A stretch of 39,565 nt of DNA from Verrucomicrobiales bacterium (lineage in GTDB: Bacteria; Verrucomicrobiota; Verrucomicrobiia; Methylacidiphilales; JAAUTS01): the NCBI GenBank assembly GCA_031265365.1, contig JAISCS010000052.1, positions 1 to 39,565 on the forward strand. The letters are read 5' to 3'. Both the position numbers and the translations under genes were made by a program. This document shows positions 34,801 through 39,565 of this stretch, piece by piece; the stretch's first letter is position 1; every line of letters begins with the position of its first letter. A model generated the notes under the pieces. The model saw only the letters and a list, made by a program, of their open reading frames with translations. It was not told the origin of the DNA and made no database searches.

Positions 34801-37800
34801 ACGGTGAGTATGTTTATCAAAAAGAACGGACGCTGGACGGCAAGAACCGAAAAAATTATAACAAGCTGCTGATAGGCTCGCTGGTGGCGAAGTTTCCCCA
34901 AACGACGGGACAGCCGGAAATTTTGATGACCCAGGGCGGCGGTGGCGCGGGAAAGTCCACGGCGTTGCGTCAGATGCAGAAAAGGGGGGAGTTGAGCATC
35001 GGCAAATTCGCCAAGGGCAACGCGGATGATTTTAAGGAAAATAACATCCAGGAATATGCCCGCATTACCGCGTTGGGCGACCCGCGCGGCACACAGGCGA
35101 CGCACTTGGAGAGCGCCATGCTGCTCGATATGCTGCTGAACGAGGCGCTGAAACGCAAGGTCAGCGTGCTTTATGACGGGACGCTTTCGTATGTCGAGGC
35201 GATTGACCGCATCACCGGTCAATTTGCCGGTTACCGCCAGCGCGGCATCAGCGTTTTTGTCTCACCCAAAACCGCCAAGGTCAGCGCGATAGAACGCTGG
35301 ATTAGCGAGGGCCGATTTGTGGCCGTTGACGTGCAATTAAAGGCGCATCGCGGCGCGGAAGAAATGCTGGATTATTTCTTCAGTAAAATTTCGTCCGGCG
35401 AGGCGTTTTATCGCGAAGGCAAGGATTATCGGAAGTTTTTGGTTAAAAACGAAAATGGCGTTTTACCGATTGACTTGGCGACGTATAATATACTTCGGAG
35501 GGAGTATGAAAAAAGAAACGAAACGCAAGGAACTGAGGGAGGACGCGACCTGCGAGGAAGTGGCGGCGACAATCAGCCGGGAGTGGACGGCGGAGGGGTT
35601 GGCGGACAGGTGCCTGAGCGAGGACACGTCGCCGGAGAAGCGGGCGAGGTGGACAGAACGAATGAACGAGGCGTCCAGGGACGCCACCTGGGACTAAACG
35701 CCGGACGCCGCGCGCGGTCAGCGGAGGACGGGCCGAGTTTGTTCGACTTCCTGACCCCGGCGCAGACGCGGCAGGTCAGGCGGCGCGAGGTGGATTTGTT
35801 CGGCGTCCCGACCACGGATGAGGATTTGTTTAGCCTGAATGATTTGGAGGTAAAAAATGAAACAGCAAACCAATTACGAGCGGGTGATGAGCTTCCTCGG
35901 CAACAGCGAGCGGGAGGAAATCGTCAAAATCGCCAGCAATCCGCTGACGCTGGCGGAGGCGCTGACGTTCAAGCGGAACTCGGAGGATTTGCAGCTGACG
36001 CCGGACACGCCAGAGGCGCTGGACGCGGCGAACGCCAGCGCGGAGACGGAGAACGCGGCGGAGGAGATGATTTATTTGCTGATGGACAGCGCGCCGGAAA
36101 CGTGGAAGAAAATCAAGGCGGCGGTGAAGGAGTTAGCCAGCGACGGGGTGGCGGATTACCTCGACCGGATAGAACAATCCCACCGGTCAAACGTCAGGCT
36201 GAAACTGCTGGAGAAAACGGACGAGTTGACGGAGAAAATAGAGGCACTGACCGAGGATTTGCGGGAGACCACGGGACAGCGGGAACGGGAACTCAAAGAG
36301 GAAATAGCGAGCCTGAAAGAGGAACGGAATCGCTTGGAACACCAGCTGGACAAGCTGCAATCCTGAATCGTCCGGCCCCAAATTCACCGGAGCGCAATCA
36401 CGTCATCGCTGACGGTGACACCCTCGCCCCGCGCGGCGACGCGGCGAAACTCAACGCCAATCTCGCCGCCATCCGCTTGTTGCGGCAACTGGAAACCGAG
36501 CGGCGCAATCCCACCGTCAGCGAGAAAAAGACCCTCGCCCAGTACACCGGCTGGGGCGGTTTGTCGCAGGTGTTCGACGACCGCAAGGCGGAGCAATACG
36601 CCGACGGTGAGCACACCACCCGCCGCAACACCGCGCGTTCCTACGAGCGCCACGGCGCCACTTACGCGCAACTGGTTGACGATTACCGGCGGCAGGCGGA
36701 CGCGCTTGAAAACTGGCATCGCAAATGGGGCAAGTGGCACGCTGAATTAAAATCACTGTTGACGCCGGAGGAATACCGCGCCGCCGCCGCGAGCACGTTG
36801 AACGCGCATTACACCTCGCCGGAGGTCATCCGCGCGATGTGGCGCATGGTGGAACGGCTCGGCTTCAAGGGCGGCACGGTGTTGGAACCGGCGGGCGGCG
36901 TCGGACACTTCCTCGGCCTGATGCCGGCACACCTCGCCGACCGCAGCGTGACCGAGGCGGTGGAACTCGACAGCGTGACCGGGCGCATCCTGGCCAAGTT
37001 GTACCCCGAAACCAGCGCGCAGGTGACCGGCTTCGAGGACGCGAGCATTCCCGACAACTCCGTGGACCTGGCGATTTCCAACGTACCGTTCGCCAATGTC
37101 ACCGTCAGCGACAAAACCCTGGACGCGCTGGGCGCGCCGCGTTTTTCGCTGCACAATTATTTCTTCGCCCGCGCCTTGCAAAAAGTGCGACCGGGCGGAT
37201 TGGTCGCTTTTATTACCACCAGCAACACGCTCGATGCCAACGCGCCGCAACGCCGTTGGCTGGCGGAACACGCGGACTTCATCGCGGCGCTGCGGCTGCC
37301 GAACACCGCGTTCAAGGGCAACGCGGGCACGGAAGTCACCACCGACATTATTTTCCTGCGGAAGCCGGACGGTTCACCGTCAGCGACGGCGGAATCGTTC
37401 GCCGGCCTGCAAACCGCCAGGACGCGGCGCGGCGCTGATATTGACATCAACGAGTATTTTGCCCGCCAGCCCGCGATGATTTTAGGCGAACTGGACAATG
37501 ACGGCTCGATGTACGGCGCGAAGGAGCAGATGACCGTGCATCCGTTCGCCAACGGCGAGCCGCTGACGGTGAGCCTCGACCAGGCGCTGGCACGGTTGCC
37601 GGAGAATGTCATCGCTGACAGTGAAGAAGCAAAACCGAGGGCTGAAAGTGGCGGGCGGAAAGTTTCCGCCGGCGGCAAGCTGGGGACGCTGACGCTCAAC
37701 GACGCGGGCGGCGTGGTGATTAACGACGCTGCCGGTGACGAGGAAATCCTACAACCCAAACACCGCCAACTGGCGGTTGATTTTATCAAACTGCGCGACA

Positions 37801-39565
37801 CGCTGAACGAGTTGTACCGGCTGGAGGCGACCGCCGGCGTCGCTGACGCTGAACTGGACGCGCAGCGGGCGCGGCTCAACCAAGCCTACGACGCCTTCAC
37901 GTTGCGGCACGGCTTTGTCCACGCCAGCGCGAAGTTGCTCAATGTTGACCCCGACTACTACCGGCTGGCGGGCGCGGAGCTTGAGGAACCGCCGGCGGGC
38001 GGCAGTCTCCGCGTCGCGCTGTCGCGCCGGAAGCAATACCGCAAGGGCGACGTGTTCACCAAGCGCGTGCTGACCCCGCGCGTCGAGCCGGTGAAGGCGG
38101 ACAATCTCACCGACGCGACGGGCATCTCGCTCGGCTGGCGCGGGCGGCTGGACGCCGATTACATCGGCTCGCTGTTGTCCATCCCGCGCGCCGAGGCGGA
38201 ACGGCAACTGCTTGACAGCGGGCTGGCGTTCCGCAATCCCGCGAGCGGCCTGCTGGAAACCAGCGAGGAATATTTGAGCGGCAACGTGCGGCAAAAACTC
38301 GCCGTGGCCGAGGCCGCCGTCGCTGACAGTGACGCCTACCGGCGCAACGTCGAGGAATTGCGGAAGGTGCAGCCGGCGACGGTGAAACTCGCCGACATTA
38401 ATTTCCACCTCGGCAGCGCGTGGATTCCGGCGGAGGTCGTGCAGTCGTTCGCGCGGGACGTGTTCCAGCAGCCGAATTTGGAGGTGATTTACACGCCCGG
38501 CGTCGGCGAGGTGGTGGGGGACAGTTGGACGGTCAGCATCCCGCGCCGGTTTGATTCTTTCTCCAGTGAAAACGAAGGCACTTATGCCGGCGGCGGGTTC
38601 AACGCCGCCGAACTGTTGGAAAAGGCGTTGAATTTGCAGCAGCCGGAGGTGTTCAAAAAAATCGGCGACAACGAGCGCGTGTTCGACCAGACCGCCACCA
38701 CGCAGGCGAAAATGGCGTTGCAGAAAATCAAGGACGCCTTCGCGCCGTGGGTGATGTCCCGCCCCGCCGTCAGCGAGCGGTTGCAACAGGTGTACAACGA
38801 CACGAACAATTCCCATGTGCTCCGCCGCTACGACGGCTCCCATTTGAAACTGCCGTGGGTGGCGTCCGGCTTTGAGTTGTACTCGGAGAAGAAAAACACG
38901 GTCTGGCGCGCGTTGCAGGACGGGCGGATGCTGATTGCCCACGGCGTCGGCGGCGGCAAGACCATCATCGGCACCGCGATTGCGATGGAGTTGCGGCGGC
39001 TGGGGCAGGCGCGCAAGCCGCTGATGGTGGTACACAACGCCACGCTGGAACAGTTCGCCGCCACCATCGGCGCGATGGCGCCGACCGCGCGCGTGCTGGT
39101 CGGACGCAAGGAGGATTTGGCGGCGGCGAAGCGGAAGGAGTTCATGGCGAAAATCGCCGCCGGTGACTGGGACATGGTGGTGATGGCGCATTCCAGTTTC
39201 GACCAAATCAAGGACGACCCGCGGTTTGAGCGACAAATACTCGCGGAGTTGGAGGATGAGTTGACCGCCGCCATCATTGACCAGGGCGGCAGGACGGACG
39301 GCAAACTGGAGGGCAAGAACCCGACCGTGAAGGAAATGCAGAAGCAGTTGAAGCGGCTGCGCGAGCGCGTCAAGGATTTGCAGAGCCGCAAGGTGGACGA
39401 CGTGCTGACCTTTCAGGAACTGGGCGTGGACGCGCTGATTGTGGACGAGGCGCACTTGTACAAAAAGCTCCCGTTCGTCAGCAAACTCAATCGCGTGGCG
39501 GGCATTGACGGCGGCGAGAGCTTGCGCGGCACCGGCTTGCTGACCAAGGCGCGGTTTATTCAGGA
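25815..39565 (+). CDS. Giant polyvalent protein (MuF-C-like, DdrB/ParB-like, zeta kinase, DNA methylase, DEAH helicase), open at window end
   Basis: One frame runs from ATG 25815 (GGAG nine bases upstream) to the window edge without a stop: at least 4,583 codons. Residues about 86-895 are charged and coiled-coil. A hydrophobic segment lies near 898-935 and NGPLGEMAEERYGDFLRAV near 1157. A MuF-C-like domain spans about 1918-2075 (LGGTPAVLLALNAPDLPVVM...). A DdrB/ParB-like domain is at about 2412-2730, with PRDRSRAASREQVNDIA and ESGNGR at 2507. A zeta-like P-loop kinase follows (GGGGAGKST at 3041; YDGTLSY). Next are an N12-class adenine methylase (about 3530-3850: YTGWGGL, LEPAGGVGHFLG, NVPF at 3756 in place of NPPY) and a superfamily 2 helicase (GVGGGKT at 4377, VDEAH at 4543). 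Such multidomain proteins are known in phages and conjugative elements as polyvalent proteins, thought to enter the cell with the DNA and disarm defence. Domain names are recalled, not searched. Confidence 0.9.
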   Translation, partial: MTPKSPLHFRSNRVAVGANPAPTEPEEVAPQPVDVEDDGVAAADNPMPGDYAAPEPDTPATYHGGGTGLNWSQISNTAFRSRFAGEIAADERRQQREAAEWQRFSAQQNRNLAAARKAAEKQANSKREADFRRRGLSYYKNDNGEIIADQNDDGSAKFKPLDETRYDEQGAYQYQRNERGVITIKDPDQSAPYGNHENDPEGVYRKNKSKPWERIGDAEEVLKSGNLGAAAAAANYLRPIKQAEHLQKLQEAQGRKTALEAVGADKVFNKSIALDKYGATERSKWEATVQADSEPIPKPAPKSSGWFGAGEKRITDTDLGRWEDSEAGRKQRLAEAQANLDQADRYSAAEKAVADLNNEGKIYKNNATFLQHARAQERQRIKDLPPIRARARANQLSQGYEQNKQALGADLQAFNAEKQMLEQEEQALTAEAAQGVSGPQLDGFNARRAALARRRTDWQRQGVTLQARHDELNNQGRELNDFYAGRPEEQKQSPGPDGGEPPAAGSAAGLQPPPPTAPSSAGQKPDENIIISPNTQTEWDGKTSAGKNSDGELELYNGAKIAGVLKAAGDTPVYRATGAKVARKSGGEVDELAKGLNDKRQARQDELSTKARKLYESAGLSLTAEQAEAQEKALLDEFKKKYAADDAEANQVLGEALQDFHEGKISAQQGQQIASALGMEKSFADLYADVSAEIAGPSEQLNAAADFATNLIAGSDRARDHKEYHVSGHLMKFAVGVEDAIKAAGGLTAERRGLTPEQFDARRHEAFITAQRVFKQQHPEWSAEKLRAEAERDADRQLEVRRAKSENSLEVSHLVNKLDRQETTEWRAANQQAVDAIKQQQEKFDAETERKVREKFPDLTDGQVKAVMLQSVMRGVARQKISVAEMTKNPDWWIELVPSIVAGATPGPAKIPMMALAGLFSGGSMSGLLVAAQKAENGTATQEDLELLQTFQQESARDKTFWAGALDLVAQSIPFMQSFSATAGIAKGARAKAQQAAIAALKKTIGAKATGNLVKLAASDTLKGAVTRTLAKGLSVNLVEEPARLLFASGGTITNNMVRDALPQFDFTQNEAGELSATLNTPSKTGLDALTGNLNDQMIENTSERFGGVFGNLGKPLVRKVLGNKKIMGLALAKWLFNLNDNVSKSKIAGFLKAANFNGPLGEMAEERYGDFLRAVQGVAKGEGFNLKIPSTEQLLQEAVAFAVPGTIGGVSGHFARKEELKKADAEARQKLTQTRQDYTDFLASATPESLAQELNIDVAQAQAALELGETGKGAASVKLAEQQQALQDLADKAEKKGDLEGLASVRRQQAELTNQQRAAAVEDVKAQVAAVAELDAAEQALAEQEAQPPDPNATPEQVAARQQELADQRQMVTRARALAKIAGGTQLNTLTTDEMAAVGVMGDGKGGFKSVVSARELAGNNTLQASPVQVETFSRLSAEGARVEDRAPIITDGAIKQLRQAFPNTAKLIGTNESQARANALRRTADMQRAAVNAAKFQTSNFKSQLNAKSQKQNSQTKTADGQRQWTGYGRNGTQVTVSAATRKEAEAEIAARLPQWEMIDADSVEEVAAPSSADGGNDATKPADSNTPAATVKRQEVKLALQKFIDRTTNPQTREFARRMAEIIERQLDVYESLFPSINLKSKFGGSGIGYNPTTASLEINLRSLAFNLTRSSRDFKSAEKILQAQLREELIHFIATEEIDDNQVVELWLRLPEQIKDAVRKTYFNTLVDKNLDLPQEDEKMQYKLGHEFLRMLAQDKFFRQVTESVDVSPGLLAELRELLEKIGAHLRGLLARDADADTQAAVADALGVIEQRLVALGAIEASKTESATGERQPTATEETAQPPANAPPRRFDLGGYADDVQQAATEAFAGLLSAGRRAVATPAAAQQEIDSWREADAKFAAQVDAALAGVLSRYDTVRLGGTPAVLLALNAPDLPVVMAPSVIRKVVQEKHAVAVDDLKRLPEQLRNPVAVFSSSGKADSVVVLTELFENGQPVIAAVALEREKNSDHFTVNEVTSVYGKQKNVLADWVRDGLLIYEDKNKTLAWSRRARLQLPGRRKPIQGSYQKILSPAEVVNHPAQIKALAENKSGGLNAGRRPEVKIPTAKRPAFNRLAVALLRDGVSTPPAVREFLEAVDSDGGALPYGGELWSLMQAFDQRLKAIPWAENDRPLTKEMPKPEPNKPLTFREQWQQAGEYQPSKRAKMLVLLLRNLKVPLTTAQVFARWFDETNGELAGNEALRDAAIAAFRQWGGQFRDEVSVYSEAVDSILAADHAAGGTMTRGQAEQQAADARADREAKQAAVDASNTALAEKILASEVAETADGEYLYHDATSGNTDRRGAAAEGLPRPSAADGESDGFLPDTGLENQPGQPAGTQESQPAAVSVAGNQVRGIDGEAAEGGAAEPLPPVEFPQLGNRGTAYTDNNDAVEFQWAVIDADGLLTSNNADFTPNPRYPQALQPRDRSRAASREQVNDIAKHTNFNRLADSDSVGGGAPIVGADGVVESGNGRVMGLRLAYQESRPNVAEYKAQLVANAGKYGLDGAAIAQMRNPVLARVRRTELNRLEFVRAANVTNVAQQSDVEQARVDAAKITPAMLNGFQLQTNGGISTDGQDPLVRAFVDRVVPPSERGGVVDGAGNLSARGLARMRNALFVYAYGGGDAAGVMLRRIAEDVSPDGKNIVAAMLGEAGRMANLRARIADGERFDVSIADDVVRAAQQWLEMTQRGDRVEDYLKQGEMFGRDELRDDILQFIDANKRGVNRLRRALANYVALADAAGSPKQGNIFGANQAPAKAALWALAKKAAADGEVLRAGRRATDLRPRLKIFNQLFERQRAGERLNPAQTALFNRVERELGQATMFDEDAPSAWDLTLEGETYEEVAQTVSPAWTEQGVLFASRRPVAWDWLPEEQRRKIIDPRVRELINGGHLHSAEWETEEVRRDEKTGRYYYEKLELARRLWIEHSPRGADGYVAPMVTLDEHDPILQPAVIKNADGEYVYQKERTLDGKNRKNYNKLLIGSLVAKFPQTTGQPEILMTQGGGGAGKSTALRQMQKRGELSIGKFAKGNADDFKENNIQEYARITALGDPRGTQATHLESAMLLDMLLNEALKRKVSVLYDGTLSYVEAIDRITGQFAGYRQRGISVFVSPKTAKVSAIERWISEGRFVAVDVQLKAHRGAEEMLDYFFSKISSGEAFYREGKDYRKFLVKNENGVLPIDLATYNILRREYEKRNETQGTEGGRDLRGSGGDNQPGVDGGGVGGQVPERGHVAGEAGEVDRTNERGVQGRHLGLNAGRRARSAEDGPSLFDFLTPAQTRQVRRREVDLFGVPTTDEDLFSLNDLEVKNETANQLRAGDELPRQQRAGGNRQNRQQSADAGGGADVQAELGGFAADAGHARGAGRGERQRGDGERGGGDDLFADGQRAGNVEENQGGGEGVSQRRGGGLPRPDRTIPPVKRQAETAGENGRVDGENRGTDRGFAGDHGTAGTGTQRGNSEPERGTESLGTPAGQAAILNRPAPNSPERNHVIADGDTLAPRGDAAKLNANLAAIRLLRQLETERRNPTVSEKKTLAQYTGWGGLSQVFDDRKAEQYADGEHTTRRNTARSYERHGATYAQLVDDYRRQADALENWHRKWGKWHAELKSLLTPEEYRAAAASTLNAHYTSPEVIRAMWRMVERLGFKGGTVLEPAGGVGHFLGLMPAHLADRSVTEAVELDSVTGRILAKLYPETSAQVTGFEDASIPDNSVDLAISNVPFANVTVSDKTLDALGAPRFSLHNYFFARALQKVRPGGLVAFITTSNTLDANAPQRRWLAEHADFIAALRLPNTAFKGNAGTEVTTDIIFLRKPDGSPSATAESFAGLQTARTRRGADIDINEYFARQPAMILGELDNDGSMYGAKEQMTVHPFANGEPLTVSLDQALARLPENVIADSEEAKPRAESGGRKVSAGGKLGTLTLNDAGGVVINDAAGDEEILQPKHRQLAVDFIKLRDTLNELYRLEATAGVADAELDAQRARLNQAYDAFTLRHGFVHASAKLLNVDPDYYRLAGAELEEPPAGGSLRVALSRRKQYRKGDVFTKRVLTPRVEPVKADNLTDATGISLGWRGRLDADYIGSLLSIPRAEAERQLLDSGLAFRNPASGLLETSEEYLSGNVRQKLAVAEAAVADSDAYRRNVEELRKVQPATVKLADINFHLGSAWIPAEVVQSFARDVFQQPNLEVIYTPGVGEVVGDSWTVSIPRRFDSFSSENEGTYAGGGFNAAELLEKALNLQQPEVFKKIGDNERVFDQTATTQAKMALQKIKDAFAPWVMSRPAVSERLQQVYNDTNNSHVLRRYDGSHLKLPWVASGFELYSEKKNTVWRALQDGRMLIAHGVGGGKTIIGTAIAMELRRLGQARKPLMVVHNATLEQFAATIGAMAPTARVLVGRKEDLAAAKRKEFMAKIAAGDWDMVVMAHSSFDQIKDDPRFERQILAELEDELTAAIIDQGGRTDGKLEGKNPTVKEMQKQLKRLRERVKDLQSRKVDDVLTFQELGVDALIVDEAHLYKKLPFVSKLNRVAGIDGGESLRGTGLLTKARFIQ
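30300..30367 (+). repeat. AT-rich dispersed repeat inserted in frame in the giant gene
   Basis: Reads GCGAAATTTCAAACTTCAAA and continues with CAAATCTCAAAAACAAAATT, a low-complexity CAAA/TTC repeat of the type also seen at about 23001-23027 and 23362-23402. It keeps the giant frame open as a Q/N/K/S-rich segment (KFQTSNFKSQLNAKSQKQNS) and is followed at once by the palindrome GCTGACGGTCAGC. Confidence 0.65.
32809..33126 (+). CDS. Nested gene C: small protein in the +1 frame inside the giant gene
   Basis: 105 residues from ATG 32809 (or 104 from the adjacent ATG 32812). The first 65 residues read like a folded protein: MMRHLETPTGEGLLLRDYLD, QVPPTVNPMDFYRILDWKIS, then QDNRLERKNRNLPLFRWREI. By my count 22 of the first 30 codons end in G or C in this frame against 11 of 30 in the giant frame, where the text is disordered (ATSGNTDRRGAAAEGLPRPS). 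From about 33047 the pattern switches back to the giant frame, so the last 25 or so residues are probably dual-coded. A GGTGAG nine bases upstream, part of a GCTGACGGTGAG motif, is the only ribosome-site candidate. No family recognised. Confidence 0.55.
   Translation: MMRHLETPTGEGLLLRDYLDQVPPTVNPMDFYRILDWKISQDNRLERKNRNLPLFRWREIKFAVLTARRLRAARLNRCRRWSSPSLGTEAPLTPTTTTPWSFSGR
35484..35504 (+). promoter_or_regulatory. TATAAT and strong Shine-Dalgarno sequence before nested gene A
   Basis: Exact TATAAT (35484-35489) and GGAGGGAG (35497-35504) lie directly upstream of ATG 35506, inside the coding sequence of the giant gene. The -35 region 17 bases further up (TTTTAC) is weak. The Shine-Dalgarno element is stronger than most in the window. 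Confidence 0.5.
35506..35697 (+). CDS. Nested gene A: 63-residue protein in the +1 frame inside the giant gene
   Basis: Encodes MKKETKRKELREDATCEEVA, then ATISREWTAEGLADRCLSED and TSPEKRARWTERMNEASRDA. It is charged and helical, like a small regulatory or antitoxin-type protein, though no family is recognised. By my count 23 of its first 30 codons end in G or C, against 15 of 30 in the giant frame, which here encodes a glycine-rich linker (GGRDLRGSGGDNQPGVDGGG). It has a strong Shine-Dalgarno sequence and an upstream TATAAT. It starts right after the zeta-like kinase domain of the giant protein, which is where an antitoxin gene would lie in a toxin-antitoxin pair; that link is speculative. 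Confidence 0.65.
   Translation: MKKETKRKELREDATCEEVAATISREWTAEGLADRCLSEDTSPEKRARWTERMNEASRDATWD
35857..36366 (+). CDS. Nested gene B: 169-residue coiled-coil protein in the +1 frame inside the giant gene
   Basis: Begins MKQQTNYERVMSFLGNSERE, contains AAEEMIYLLMDSAPETWKKI and ends in a long coiled coil (EKTDELTEKIEALTEDLRET, GQRERELKEEIASLKEERNR). A perfect GGAGG lies six bases before ATG 35857. By my count 24 of its first 30 codons end in G or C against 9 of 30 in the giant frame, where the bases read as Q/G/R-rich filler. At the stop (36364-36366) the coding pattern returns to the giant frame with the start of the methylase domain. The giant frame has no ATG or GTG near that junction, so the methylase cannot easily start independently. 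No family recognised. Confidence 0.75.
   Translation: MKQQTNYERVMSFLGNSEREEIVKIASNPLTLAEALTFKRNSEDLQLTPDTPEALDAANASAETENAAEEMIYLLMDSAPETWKKIKAAVKELASDGVADYLDRIEQSHRSNVRLKLLEKTDELTEKIEALTEDLRETTGQRERELKEEIASLKEERNRLEHQLDKLQS

Noticed and set aside
34424-34872. Further +1 and +2 open frames inside the giant gene near the zeta-like domain
   Set aside because: Unlike the three nested genes, these are arginine/proline-rich, lack ribosome sites, and lie opposite well-formed domain sequence in the giant frame.
32901-39455. Long minus-strand frames opposite the giant gene (at 32901-34307 and 37749-39455)
   Set aside because: Composition is histidine/arginine/leucine-rich and they mirror conserved domains on the plus strand; no ribosome sites or natural protein features.

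Overview
The window joins a stretch of bacterial chromosome (1 to about 6.8 kb) to the left part of a tailed-phage genome, most simply a prophage (about 7.2 kb to the end). Base composition is high GC. The host genes (enolase, Sua5, homoserine kinase, a long membrane pyrophosphatase) together with a recurring small-protein motif (DGTVYxNARLTxVEPxGI...) that I associate with Verrucomicrobiota suggest a host in that phylum. This is inference, not a phylogenetic result.

Host part: the 5' end of eno (minus strand, cut by the window edge), sua5 (plus), then thrB and a small conserved gene (minus, sharing an ATGA overlap), then hppA (plus). The gaps are full of repeats. They hold a 12-unit array of 21-bp palindromic units (3277-3522), several copies of a palindromic element (one forming a 141-bp near-perfect hairpin after hppA), and copies of a 'CGCAGAGACGCGGAG' repeat.

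Phage part: 7268-8770 is a leftward control region (XRE repressor, ribbon-helix-helix protein, two unknowns) facing a second ribbon-helix-helix gene at 8909, with operator-like repeats between them. From 9064 to 20.4 kb runs a compact rightward early operon with many ATGA overlaps: small unknowns, a RecA-like ATPase, an SSB-like protein, a PD-(D/E)XK nuclease, RusA, an ASCH-type protein, a replication organiser with an ori-like repeat inside it, DnaB and a DNA methyltransferase. Next come small and large terminase subunits, a secreted protein, an Ala/Thr/Pro-rich protein, and one giant gene that starts at 25815 and is still open at the window end (over 4,580 codons). It encodes a polyvalent protein: coiled coils, a MuF-C-like domain, a DdrB/ParB-like domain, a zeta-type P-loop kinase, an N12-class DNA methylase and a DEAH helicase. 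Such proteins are thought to be injected with phage DNA and to protect it.

The most unusual observation is that the giant gene appears to carry three complete small genes nested inside it in the +1 frame (32809-33126, 35506-35697, 35857-36366). Two have strong Shine-Dalgarno sequences. All three have the genome's normal GC-rich third codon position in their own frame, while the giant frame becomes low-complexity, linker-like sequence exactly there. Nevertheless the giant frame never closes, and I find no ATG or GTG that could start the methylase-helicase separately.

Other notable points: the 9-mer GCTGACGGT occurs at least 23 times on both strands in host and phage genes alike. Several phage genes are broken: an amber codon in a hexapeptide-repeat gene, a single-base frameshift at 11162, and an ASCH gene whose tail is an out-of-frame remnant of another gene. 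In no gene I parsed is TAG the terminating codon.
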